44,301 bases of DNA from Paracraurococcus ruber (GTDB lineage Bacteria > Pseudomonadota > Alphaproteobacteria > Acetobacterales > Acetobacteraceae): NCBI RefSeq assembly GCF_004353985.1, contig NZ_SMOA01000028.1, positions 1-44,301 on the forward strand. The letters run 5' to 3'. Below are positions 23,058 through 30,181 of this stretch, one piece after another. The notes below the pieces were generated by a model. The model made no database searches. It saw nothing but the letters and a program-made list of their open reading frames with translations, and was not told the origin of the DNA. Position 1 is the first letter of the stretch; each line of letters opens with the position of its first letter. The position numbers and the translations under genes were made by a program.

Positions 23058-24083
23058 GTGGGAGAGGCTAGCACGATCGGGCTGGATATTGCGAAGAACG
23101 TTTTCCAGGCGCACGGCGTCGATGCGGATGGGCATGTGGTGTTCCGCAAACGCCTGGTGCGGGCCAAGGTGCTCGAGTTCTTTGCCCGACAGGCACCATG
23201 TTTCGTGGCGCTGGAGGCCTGTGGCGGTGCGCACCACTGGGCACGAGAACTTGGCAAGCTGGGCCATACCGTGCGGCTGATCCCGCCGGCCTACGTCAAG
23301 CCCTTTGTCAAGCGGCAGAAGAGCGACGTGGCCGATGCCGAGGCGATCTGCGAAGCAGCGCAGCGGCCAAGCATGCGCTTCGTGCCGGTGAAGACTGACA
23401 CGCAGCAGGCGAACGCCCTTGTGTTCCGGACCCGCGACCTGCTGGTGCGGCAACGGACGCAGTGCATCAACGCGTTGCGCGGGCACCTGACCGAGTATGG
23501 CCATGTCGTGCCAAAGGGAACCGATCACGTCGATCAGCTAATCGCTCTGGTCAAGGACGAGACATCGTCTATACCGCAAGCTGCACGAGACATTCTGCAA
23601 GTACTTATTGACAGCATCGAGGTGCTCGGGAAGCAGATCAACGACCTCGATGCCCAGATTGGTCGGCGCGCGAAGGACGACCCTGTCGCGCGGCGGCTCA
23701 TGACAATCCCAGGCATCGGTCCGATCGCAGCAACCGCGATCACCGCTCTGGTGCCGGCGCCAGAGGGCTTCCGGGCAGGGCGCGACTTTGCGGCCTGGCT
23801 GGGGCTGACGCCGCTGCAGAAGTCGACAGGGGGCAAGCAGAAGCTCGGAGCTATCTCGAAAATGGGTGAGCGGACCATCCGACGGCTGCTCATCTTGGGC
23901 GCCAGCGCGGTGGTGCGCTGGGCCGTTCATCGCGGGGCGGCGCCGGGCTCATGGCTGGCCCAGATGCTCGCGCGCAAGCCGCGCATGCTGGTCACCACCG
24001 CGCTGGCCAACAAGACGGCCCGCATCGTCTGGGCCCTGCTGGTCAGGGGCGGGACGTACAAGGCTCCGGCTGTGGCGGCGTAA
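23058..24083 (+). CDS. IS110-family transposase (DEDD, IS1111 group)
   Basis: The protein has 341 residues from GTG 23058, preceded by AGAGGAGG at good spacing; the upstream in-frame ATG 23013 is less likely. The N-terminal RuvC-like DEDD domain shows IGLDIAKNVF with the first Asp, FVALEACGGAHHW with the Glu and KSDVADAEAI with the Asp pair. The C-terminal Transposase_20 domain has MTIPGIGPIAATAI near residue 215, AAWLGLTPLQKSTGGK and the end block ALANKTARIVWALL, typical of the IS1111 group. The catalytic Ser is expected in the C-terminal domain, likely in ILGASAVVRW. The frame is intact, so the element may be active. Confidence 0.95.
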   Translation: MGEASTIGLDIAKNVFQAHGVDADGHVVFRKRLVRAKVLEFFARQAPCFVALEACGGAHHWARELGKLGHTVRLIPPAYVKPFVKRQKSDVADAEAICEAAQRPSMRFVPVKTDTQQANALVFRTRDLLVRQRTQCINALRGHLTEYGHVVPKGTDHVDQLIALVKDETSSIPQAARDILQVLIDSIEVLGKQINDLDAQIGRRAKDDPVARRLMTIPGIGPIAATAITALVPAPEGFRAGRDFAAWLGLTPLQKSTGGKQKLGAISKMGERTIRRLLILGASAVVRWAVHRGAAPGSWLAQMLARKPRMLVTTALANKTARIVWALLVRGGTYKAPAVAA

Positions 24084-24319
24084 CTCCGCCGCGGTCACTG
24101 AGGCGTAGGGCGAGCGAACGGAGGACATGGCGCAATAGTCGACGAGACGGGATTGGGAGAACCAGGCCGCACCAACGTACCCTGAGTACGCGGGTCTGAT
24201 GTGGACCCAATCCGCGAACTCCCATGCAGGCCGGCGGTCCATGGCCGCGATAGAGGCCGGACAGATGGCAGCATCCGACTACGCGTCACCGCACTCCTGC
24301 GGTTTTCCCTTGCCCTGAA
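24084..24319 (+). ncRNA. Predicted IS110-type bridge RNA in the 3' non-coding part of the element
   Basis: In IS1111-group elements the bridge RNA is expected between the transposase gene and the right end. Here an 8-bp stem (24150-24157 with 24206-24213) encloses a large internal loop capped by a 5-bp stem (24176-24180 with 24186-24190). One loop strand, CGCACCA (24168-24174), is the complement of the right target TGGTGCG (24335-24341). The other, GCGGGTCTG (24190-24198), equals the left target (22976-22984). Both include the TG core. Further on, ACAGATGG (24261-24268) equals the right end of the element plus core, and CCCAT (24221-24225) complements ATGGG at the left end. These are the positions expected for target and donor guides. 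Confidence 0.75.
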
Positions 24320-24331
24320 GGGGGCGTCCAC
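24320..24331 (+). repeat. Right subterminal inverted repeat of the IS
   Basis: GGGGGCGTCCAC is the perfect complement of the left copy at 22990-23001. It is 3 bases inside the right edge. Confidence 0.9.
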
Positions 24332-24334
24332 AGA

Positions 24335-25405
24335 TGGTGCGTGGACGTAGCGGGCATCGTGCCGGGCGGCGACCGCACCGCCGACCCGCCGGCGATCGAC
24401 CTGGACGGGGTGCCGGAGGGGGCGCCGGTCATCCTGCACGTAAACCCGCCCATCCTGGCCTGGACATTGCTGCGGCTCGGCCGGCAGCTGCTCGGCCGCC
24501 GCCGCGTCATCGGCTTCTGGGCCTGGGAACTGGCGGCCATTCCGGCGGCCTGGGCGCCTGCCTTCAGCCTGGTCCACGAGGTCTGGACACCATCGCGCTT
24601 CGTGCGGGATGCGGTGCGTCGCGCCTGGCCCGGCCTGGTCCGCCATGTGCCGCATCCGGTTGGCGGGTCGCGCCTCGTGCCCTCCGCGCTCGACCGCGGC
24701 GCCTTCGGCCTGCCCGGCGACCGCACCATCGTGCTCGCCTCCTTCAGCCTCGGCTCCTCGCCCATGCGGAAGAATCCGGAAGGCGCCATCGCCGCCTTCC
24801 GCCACGCCTTCGGCGACAGCGAGTCGACGCTGCTAGTGCTGAAGGTGTCGGGCCATCGCGCCTTCCCCGACGACCTGGCCCGGCTGCGGGCGCAGGCCGC
24901 CGGCCTGGACAATGTCGCGATCGAGACGCGGACCCTGGACGGGCCCGACAATTTCGCGCTGATGCGGAATGCCGACATCGTGCTTTCCCTTCATCGCAGC
25001 GAGGGGTTTGGCTTGGTGCCGGCGGAGGCGATGGCGCTCGGCCTGCCGGTGGTGGCGACCGACTGGTCCGCGACCACGGAATATCTCGGCCCCGATTGCG
25101 GAGTTCCCGTGCCCTACCGCCTCACCCCGGTCCAGGATCCGCGCGGGGTCTATGCGCTGCCGGGCGCGCTCTGGGCGGAGCCCGATATCGGCGCCGCCGC
25201 GGCCGCACTCTCGGCGCTCGCCGCCGATGCGGCGCTGCGTCGCAGGCTGGGCCGGGCCGGGCAGGCGGCCGTGGCGTCGCGCCTCGGCGATGCCGGCCTG
25301 GCGGCGGCGCTCGCCGCGCTCGGCCTGTGTCCCGCCCCGCGTCCCGTGCCGGCCGCCCCCATCCCCAGCTACGAGGTGCATGATGACCGACGGCAACAGG
25401 GTTGA
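24335..25405 (+). pseudogene. Glycosyltransferase (GT4-like), 3' fragment after the IS
   Basis: The frame runs from the right edge of the element to TGA 25403-25405 and encodes about 356 residues. It has a GT-B C-terminal domain: the nucleotide-sugar site ADIVLSLHRSEGFGLVPAEAMALGLPVVATDWSATTEYL carries the E-G-F-G-L-x-x-x-E signature of GT4 enzymes. Translation could restart at GTG 24341, but the acceptor-side N-terminal part is on the other side of the element, so activity is not expected. Its stop overlaps the methyltransferase start by 23 bases. The intact gene would have built or extended a surface glycan. Confidence 0.9.
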
Positions 25406-26198
25406 GCGCGCGCTCGACCTGTTCGACCGGCATGTCGAGGAACTGGAACGCCAAGCCGGCAGCCAGGATTTCGACAAGGGCTACTACCTGAAGCATCGGC
25501 CGCGCTTCGCCGGCACCCTGGACCTGATCGCGCCGGCGCAGGAGGCCGGGGCGCGCGCGCTCGAGCTTGGGGCCACGGATTTCCTGCAGGTCGCGCTGCG
25601 GCACGTCTTCGGCTACGACGAGGTCTTCGGGTCGGTGTTCAGCACCGAGATCGAGCGAAAATACTACCACCGCGCGGTGGCCGCCGCGGGAATGGAAACC
25701 CGCAACCCGACCTTCAGCGTCAACCTCGAGCACGACCTGCTGCCGGTGCCGCCCGAGCATTTCGCCATGGTGCTGTGCTGCGAGGTGCTGGAGCATATGG
25801 ACATCGATCCGATGTTCATGCTGGTCGAGGTGAACCGGGTCTGCCAGATGGGCGCGGAGCTGGTGCTGACCACGCCCAATTGCTGCTCGGCGCGGAATTT
25901 CTGGAAGATCGCGCATGGCTACCGCCCGCATTTCTTCATGCAGTACGAGCGCTCGCGCTCGCCCTACCGGCACAACATCGAATGGGACGTGCATGCGGTG
26001 GCGCAGCTGGCCCGTGCCGCCGGATTCGAGCCGGTGACGCTCGAGACCACGGACGTGTTCGAGGCGCCGATGCCCGAGGCGCTCGCGCTGCTGGCCCGCA
26101 ACGGGCTGACCACCGACCACCGGGGGGACTGCATCATGCTGCGCGCCCGCAAGGTGTCCGGCGTCGTCGACCGCTGGCCCGCCGGCCTCTATGTCTGA
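25383..26198 (+). CDS. Class I SAM-dependent methyltransferase
   Basis: The protein has 271 residues from ATG 25383; an ATG directly before it at 25380 is equally in frame. Motif I is ARALELGATDFLQVAL near residue 59, less glycine-rich than usual. The acidic post-motif FSTEIE, motif IV-like FAMVLCCEVLEHM near residue 127 and LVLTTPNC near residue 160 are standard. The C-terminus (YRHNIEWDVHAVAQLARAAGFEPVTLET) matches methyltransferases of glycan and lipopolysaccharide clusters. It lies between two glycosyltransferase genes, with start and stop overlaps, so it probably methylates a sugar of the same glycan. The upstream IS may be polar on it. Confidence 0.85.
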   Translation: MTDGNRVERALDLFDRHVEELERQAGSQDFDKGYYLKHRPRFAGTLDLIAPAQEAGARALELGATDFLQVALRHVFGYDEVFGSVFSTEIERKYYHRAVAAAGMETRNPTFSVNLEHDLLPVPPEHFAMVLCCEVLEHMDIDPMFMLVEVNRVCQMGAELVLTTPNCCSARNFWKIAHGYRPHFFMQYERSRSPYRHNIEWDVHAVAQLARAAGFEPVTLETTDVFEAPMPEALALLARNGLTTDHRGDCIMLRARKVSGVVDRWPAGLYV

Positions 26199-26204
26199 GG
26201 CCGC

Positions 26205-27647
26205 GTGATGCTGCGCCAGGCCTTCCGCCTCGTCGCCCGGGTCTCGCCGGGCCTCGCCCGCCATGCCGAGAACCTGAACGTCACCATCAACGGCTGGCGC
26301 TTCCACGACATCAAGCACTACATCGACACGCGACTGGCCGCCGGGCTGGATGGCGGCGGCGTGACGCTGTCGCGCAGCTTCCAGGCGATCACCGCCGGAG
26401 CGCCCGGTGCCGGGCGCATCGCCTTCGTCAGCAACATGCCGCCCGACGATACCGGCATCGCCGCCTGCTCGCTCTATTCCTGGCTGGGGCATGACGGGCC
26501 TGTCGACATCTTCTGCCCGACAATCGACGCCGACTGGTTCGGCGCGCTGGGCGCGCTGCTGGCGGGCGGCGCGGGGCAAGGCGGTCCGCGGCTGCTCGAC
26601 ATCGGCACCCTGCTGACCGCCGACCAGACCGTCGGCTACCGTGCCATCGTCTTCGCCATCGGCAACTCGCCGCATTGCTACTGGGTCCACAAGGCGCTGA
26701 AGAAGCTCGGCGCCTTCAGCGGCCTCGATCGCTGCGTGCTCTATGTCCACGACCCCTGCCTGCTGAACCTGGTGCAGAACGGCAGCGGCATCTCGGCGCA
26801 GGAGATGGTGCAGTCCATGCAGACCATCTATGGCCGGCCGCTGCCGGAGGCGCTGGCGCCCGGCCTGGTGGAGTGGGAGGTGCACGAGAAACTGGTGGAG
26901 GCCGGGATCCTTGGCCCACGCTGGTTCGCCAGCCTCGGCGTGAAGCGCTTCGTGGTGAACTCCGCCGCCGCCGAGGCTCTGCTCCAGGACGACCTGGCCG
27001 GCACCGACACCACCATCAGCCGGGTCTTCCATCCCGTCTTCCTGCCGCGCGGCGCGCCGGAGATGATGGCGGAGGCCCGCGCCACGCGGGTGGAGGACCC
27101 GGACGGCACCATCACGATCGGCAGCTTCGGCATCCCCGGGACGTCGAAGCGCACCGATGCGATCATCGCCGCGGCGCGGCTGCTGCAGGACCGCGGTCAA
27201 CGGCTGCGGCTCCTCCTCGCCGGCTATGGCGTCCGCGCCTATGCCGCGACGAATGCCCGTCTCTGGGACGGGCTGGATGTCACGCTGTTCGACGGCCCCA
27301 GCGACCTGCAGTTGCTGCAATGCATGCTGGACTGCGACATCGGCCTGCAGCTGCGGTCCCGCAACCTCGGCGAGAGCAGCGGCATCGTGCCGCAGCTGCT
27401 CTGCCTGGGGCGGCCGACCATCGTCTCCGACCTCGGCAGCTTCCGCGAGTTCGGCGATGCGGTCGCCAGCGTGCCGCCCGAGGCAACGCCGGAGGAGATC
27501 GCGGCGGCGATCGAGCAGACGCTTGCCGCGCCGCCCAGCGCGGCGGCGATGGCACGCTACGTGGCCGAGCGCAGCCCGGCCCGATTCCGCCAGGCGCTGC
27601 AGGAAGCGCTGGCGGACCGGCCGGTGGCGCTGCGCAAGGCGTCCTGA
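26205..27647 (+). CDS. Glycosyltransferase (GT-B fold, family 4-like)
   Basis: The protein has 480 residues from GTG 26205; ATG 26208 is the next codon and may be used instead. The N-terminal domain has RIAFVSNMPPDDTGIAACSLY near residue 72, a Gly-loop variant of the GT-B acceptor domain. The C-terminal donor domain has ITIGSFGIPGTSKRTDAII near residue 305, LRLLLAGYGVR and the nucleotide-sugar region CDIGLQLRSRNLGESSGIVPQLL, in which Glu in LGESSG corresponds to the ribose-binding Glu of GT4. TIVSDLGSFREF completes the family block. It is the third gene of the glycan cluster, seven bases after the methyltransferase. Confidence 0.88.
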   Translation: MMLRQAFRLVARVSPGLARHAENLNVTINGWRFHDIKHYIDTRLAAGLDGGGVTLSRSFQAITAGAPGAGRIAFVSNMPPDDTGIAACSLYSWLGHDGPVDIFCPTIDADWFGALGALLAGGAGQGGPRLLDIGTLLTADQTVGYRAIVFAIGNSPHCYWVHKALKKLGAFSGLDRCVLYVHDPCLLNLVQNGSGISAQEMVQSMQTIYGRPLPEALAPGLVEWEVHEKLVEAGILGPRWFASLGVKRFVVNSAAAEALLQDDLAGTDTTISRVFHPVFLPRGAPEMMAEARATRVEDPDGTITIGSFGIPGTSKRTDAIIAAARLLQDRGQRLRLLLAGYGVRAYAATNARLWDGLDVTLFDGPSDLQLLQCMLDCDIGLQLRSRNLGESSGIVPQLLCLGRPTIVSDLGSFREFGDAVASVPPEATPEEIAAAIEQTLAAPPSAAAMARYVAERSPARFRQALQEALADRPVALRKAS

Positions 27648-27650
27648 GGC

Positions 27651-27672
27651 GCCGCCCGCCCGGGCGGGCGGC
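27651..27672. terminator. Perfect GC palindrome between convergent genes
   Basis: GCCGCCCGCCC joined directly to its complement GGGCGGGCGGC lies 3 bases after the glycosyltransferase stop and 12 bases before the convergent CaiB gene end. Its place suggests a shared bidirectional terminator, though no T-run follows on either side. Confidence 0.5.
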
Positions 27673-27684
27673 GGGCCCCGGCGG

Positions 27685-28815
27685 TCAGCCGCCGAACTCG
27701 GCGCGGATCGCCGCCGAATGCTGGCCGATGGCGGGCACCGCGCCCAGAGCCCGCGGCCCGTCCGAGAGGCGGGCCGGCGGCGCGCCGACCTGCACCGGTC
27801 CGTTCGGCGTCTCCACCGTCACCCGCCGCAGCGCCGGATGCGTCCGCAGCCCCTCGCAGTCGTTGACGAAGCCATAGGCGGTGTTGGCGCGGCGCAGCCG
27901 GGCGGCGCATTCCTCCCGGGTCAGGCCGGCGAAGACGCGGGCGATATGGGCATCCACCATGGGCCGGTGGGCGACGCGTTCGTTGTTGCTGCGGAAGCCC
28001 TCGCGCGCCGGCAGCCCGGCATCCTCCAGGAAAGCCTCGCAGAAGCCGGCCCATTCCCGCTCGTTCTGGATGGCGATCAGGACGGGGTGGCCGTCCGCGG
28101 TCTCGAAGGCGCCGTAGGGGCAGATGGAGGGATGCGCGAGGCCGATGCGCGGCGGGTTCCTGCCCGTGCCCTCGTACTGCAGCAGCGGCACCGTCATCCA
28201 GTCCGCCATGCCGTCGAAGAGCGAGACGGCGATGCCCTTGCCGCGGCCGGTGATGCCGCGCTCGATCAGCGCTTCCAGCACCGCGGCATAGCTGTGCATG
28301 CCGCAGGCGATGTCGCAGGCCGAGACGCCGACGCGCCCCGCGCCTTCCGCCCGGCCGGTGATGGAGGCGAGGCCGGATTCCGCCTGCACCAGCAGGTCGT
28401 AGGCCTTCATCGTGGCGTAGTCGCCCTCATCGCCATAGCCGCTGATGTCCACGGTGATCAGCCGCGGATGCTTCTCCCGCAGCGCGGCGGACGCGAACCC
28501 GGCCCGGGCCATGGCGCCGGGGGCGAGGTTCTGGATGAAGACATCGGCGCGGGCGATCAGCTTCGCCAGCAGCGCCTTGTCCGCCGGATTCTTGATGTCG
28601 AGGCAGAGGCTTTCCTTGCCGCGGTTCAGCCAGACGAAGTAGCTGGACTGGCCCTTCGCCACCGCGTCATAGGCGCGGGCGAAGTCGCCCTCCGCCCGTT
28701 CGATCTTGATGACGCGCGCCCCGGCATCGGCGAGGCGGGAGGCGCAGTAGGGCGCAGCGACGGCCTGCTCCATGGAGACGACCAGCAGCCCTTCGAGGGG
28801 CTTCGATCCCGACAT
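27685..28815 (-). CDS. CaiB/BaiF-family CoA-transferase
   Basis: This 376-residue class III CoA-transferase opens with KPLEGLLVVSMEQAVAAPYCASRLADAGARVIKIER, the family's CoA-site start. VWLNRGKESLCLDIKNP and DVFIQNLAPGAMAR follow in the expected places. The catalytic Asp (equivalent to Asp169 of formyl-CoA transferase) is probably in VSACDIACGMHSY near residue 170. C-terminal VNDCEGLRTHPALR is standard. Such enzymes move CoA between dicarboxylic or hydroxy acids. No neighbour fixes the substrate, although acyl-CoA dehydrogenase and decarboxylase genes lie a few kilobases away. Confidence 0.92.
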   Translation of the reverse strand: MSGSKPLEGLLVVSMEQAVAAPYCASRLADAGARVIKIERAEGDFARAYDAVAKGQSSYFVWLNRGKESLCLDIKNPADKALLAKLIARADVFIQNLAPGAMARAGFASAALREKHPRLITVDISGYGDEGDYATMKAYDLLVQAESGLASITGRAEGAGRVGVSACDIACGMHSYAAVLEALIERGITGRGKGIAVSLFDGMADWMTVPLLQYEGTGRNPPRIGLAHPSICPYGAFETADGHPVLIAIQNEREWAGFCEAFLEDAGLPAREGFRSNNERVAHRPMVDAHIARVFAGLTREECAARLRRANTAYGFVNDCEGLRTHPALRRVTVETPNGPVQVGAPPARLSDGPRALGAVPAIGQHSAAIRAEFGG

Positions 28816-28938
28816 GCATTTCTCCCGACCGGCCGGCGACGTTGCGGCAATCTAGCCGCGCCCCGCCGGGCCGGCCAGCCGCCCAGGCCCGGCGCGGCGG
28901 CTAGCGCCGGCCGACGGCCCCGGGGTTATGCTCCCGGA

Positions 28939-29202
28939 ATGTCCTGCGGCCCTCTTCTGCGGCGCTGGCGCCTGCTGCGCGGCGAAAGCCAGCTCGACTT
29001 CGCCCTGGCAGCGGACACCTCGGCGCGGCACCTTTCCTTCCTGGAGACGGGGCGGGCGCAGAACGAGCCGTTCCTTGCGGCCGGCTTCGCCCCGGCCTTC
29101 CGCCACGCCCCGGACCTGGCGGCTCCCCGCAATGTCAGGCTGGCCGAGGCGCTGCGGCTTGTCCTGAAGGCGCAGCATCCCAATGTGGCGCGGTTCCGGT
29201 AG
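28939..29202 (+). pseudogene. XRE-family HTH regulator, internally deleted remnant
   Basis: An 87-codon frame from ATG 28939 starts with a good Cro/CI-type HTH: LLRRWRLLRGESQLDFALAADTSARHLSFLETGRAQ. In intact relatives a stretch of about 20-25 residues (the rest of the HTH bundle) would follow before the conserved LLAAGFAPAY block. Here NEPFLAAGFAPAFRH comes directly after GRAQ, so an in-frame deletion is likely. The usual C-terminal MmyB-like ligand domain is cut short after KAQHPN. It is therefore a remnant, probably unable to fold as a working regulator. Confidence 0.6.
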
Positions 29203-29339
29203 GTGATGCCGGCGCCCGGCTGCGCGCCCAGATTGTCGGGGATGATGGCATCCTCCGTCGCCGGAACGTCGATGGTGATGGTCGCGGCCCCGAGCGGCAT
29301 GGCAGCAAGGGGCAGGGCGGCGAGGATGCCCGGTCGCAT
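29203..29339 (-). pseudogene. 5' remnant of a secreted protein gene
   Basis: On the minus strand an ATG at 29339 is preceded by AGGAGA. It begins a classic signal peptide (MRPGILAALPLAAMPLGAA, cut near residue 19), followed by TITIDVPATEDAIIPDNLG. After about 45 residues the frame runs into the antisense of the XRE remnant and loses protein character. The start region looks real, so this seems to be the front end of a gene whose body was lost in the deletion that also cut the XRE gene. The family is not recognised. Confidence 0.45.
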
Positions 29340-29386
29340 GGCTGGTTCTCCTGGCGGGGGCCGGGCCGCGGCCCTGGCGCGGAGAA

Positions 29387-29409
29387 GCCTCGCCGCAAGG
29401 CGGCGCGGC
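29387..29409. repeat. Dispersed copy of the GCCTCGCCGC palindrome
   Basis: GCCTCGCCGC-AAG-GCGGCGCGGC is almost the same palindrome as at 17776-17797, with one mismatch in the right arm. Its occurrence near a deletion scar fits a REP-like element. Confidence 0.5.
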
Positions 29410-29670
29410 GCGTCATCACGTCGCAGGTCATGCCACCGGCATGGATGGTCCCTGCAGGCCGGGCGCCCGGACGGGCGCCGCGTCGGCAAGGCTTGCGGCG
29501 CAGACCGCCCCGCGATGCGGCGCAGACCGCCCCGCGATCGGGCGGGCGTCGATCGCGGTCGCTATCGGCGGCCGTCGGCATAGGGTGGCTGCCCGGCTTG
29601 CGCCGCGGCCGCGGCCACCACAGGTCAGGCGCCGCCGGCAGGGGTGGCCGGCGATGACGGGCCGGGATGC
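29410..29670. other. Gap with a short tandem direct repeat, no recognised gene
   Basis: No supported coding frame. Bases about 29490-29545 contain a short direct repeat, GCGGCGCAGACCGCCCCGCGATCGGGCGGGC-like, with the unit GCGCAGACCGCCCCGCGAT occurring twice about 21 bases apart. This adds to the scrambled look of the region. Confidence 0.4.
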
Positions 29671-30099
29671 ATGACGAAGAGCTGGGACGCGAAATTCCAG
29701 GGTGCGAAGCCGCCGCATGTCGTGGTGCTGGACAAGCCCTTCGCCGGGCTGAAGCAGGGCCAGCGCCTGTTCATCGCGTCCCCGGCGCTGCTGGAGACGC
29801 GCATCCGCGCCATTCCCGCCGGCACGACGCAGGATCCCGCCACGCTGCGGGCCGAACTGGCGCGGGAGCATGGGGCGGATGCCACCTGCCCGGCTTCCAC
29901 CGGCATCTTTCTCCGCATCATCGCGGAGCGGGCGTTGGAGAGGCTGGCGGCGGGCGATCCCGACCCCGCCCCCTTCTGGCGCGTGGTGGCGCCGGCTTCG
30001 CCGCTGGCCGCGAAGCTGTCCTGCGGGGCGGAGTTCCTCAGCGCCCGCCGGGCGGCGGACGCGCCACATGCCGGCCGGCACACCGGTCGACCGGCATGA
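29671..30099 (+). CDS. Alkyltransferase-like (MGMT-fold winged-helix) protein
   Basis: The protein has 142 residues from ATG 29671; an earlier in-frame ATG at 29644 is possible. It resembles a family of stand-alone proteins related to the DNA-binding half of O6-methylguanine-DNA methyltransferase. The pattern is AIPAGTTQDPATLRAELAREHGADATCPASTGIFLRIIAE, followed by PAPFWRVVAPASPLAAKL and a short end. The block IPxG-(10)-L-x-x-x-H-G-A-x-x-x-C-P-x-x-T-G-I-F is the recognisable part. It lacks the PCHRV active-site Cys motif of true methyltransferases, so damage recognition without repair is one idea. Function is not known. Confidence 0.6.
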   Translation: MTKSWDAKFQGAKPPHVVVLDKPFAGLKQGQRLFIASPALLETRIRAIPAGTTQDPATLRAELAREHGADATCPASTGIFLRIIAERALERLAAGDPDPAPFWRVVAPASPLAAKLSCGAEFLSARRAADAPHAGRHTGRPA

Positions 30100-30181
30100 T
30101 CATCGTGCCTGCCGCGCGGCGGCCACGCCACGCCCGCGCGCGATACCGGGGTGCCCGACTCAGGACATCGGCACCGCCGGG

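Larger units (their letters stand above)
22983..24334 (+). mobile_element. Complete IS110-family element, IS1111 group, 1352 bp
   Basis: The ends are set by the interrupted gene: TG occurs at both edges (22983-22984 and 24335-24336), and cutting out 1352 bp restores the reading frame. Twelve-base inverted repeats (GTGGACGCCCCC at 22990-23001 and GGGGGCGTCCAC at 24320-24331) lie 7 bases from the left end and 3 bases from the right end, the subterminal layout known for the IS1111 group. The element holds one transposase gene and a 3' non-coding segment of about 250 bases that looks like a bridge-RNA gene. No long target duplication is present, as expected for this family. Confidence 0.93.

Noticed and set aside
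24335..24343. Target-site duplication longer than two bases at the IS
   Set aside because: GATGG-like words occur at both edges, but keeping them as a duplication would leave TGA in the rebuilt gene. Only TG fits the restored frame.
25122..27320. A 732-codon minus-strand frame over the glycan cluster
   Set aside because: Shadow of the methyltransferase and glycosyltransferase genes on the plus strand.
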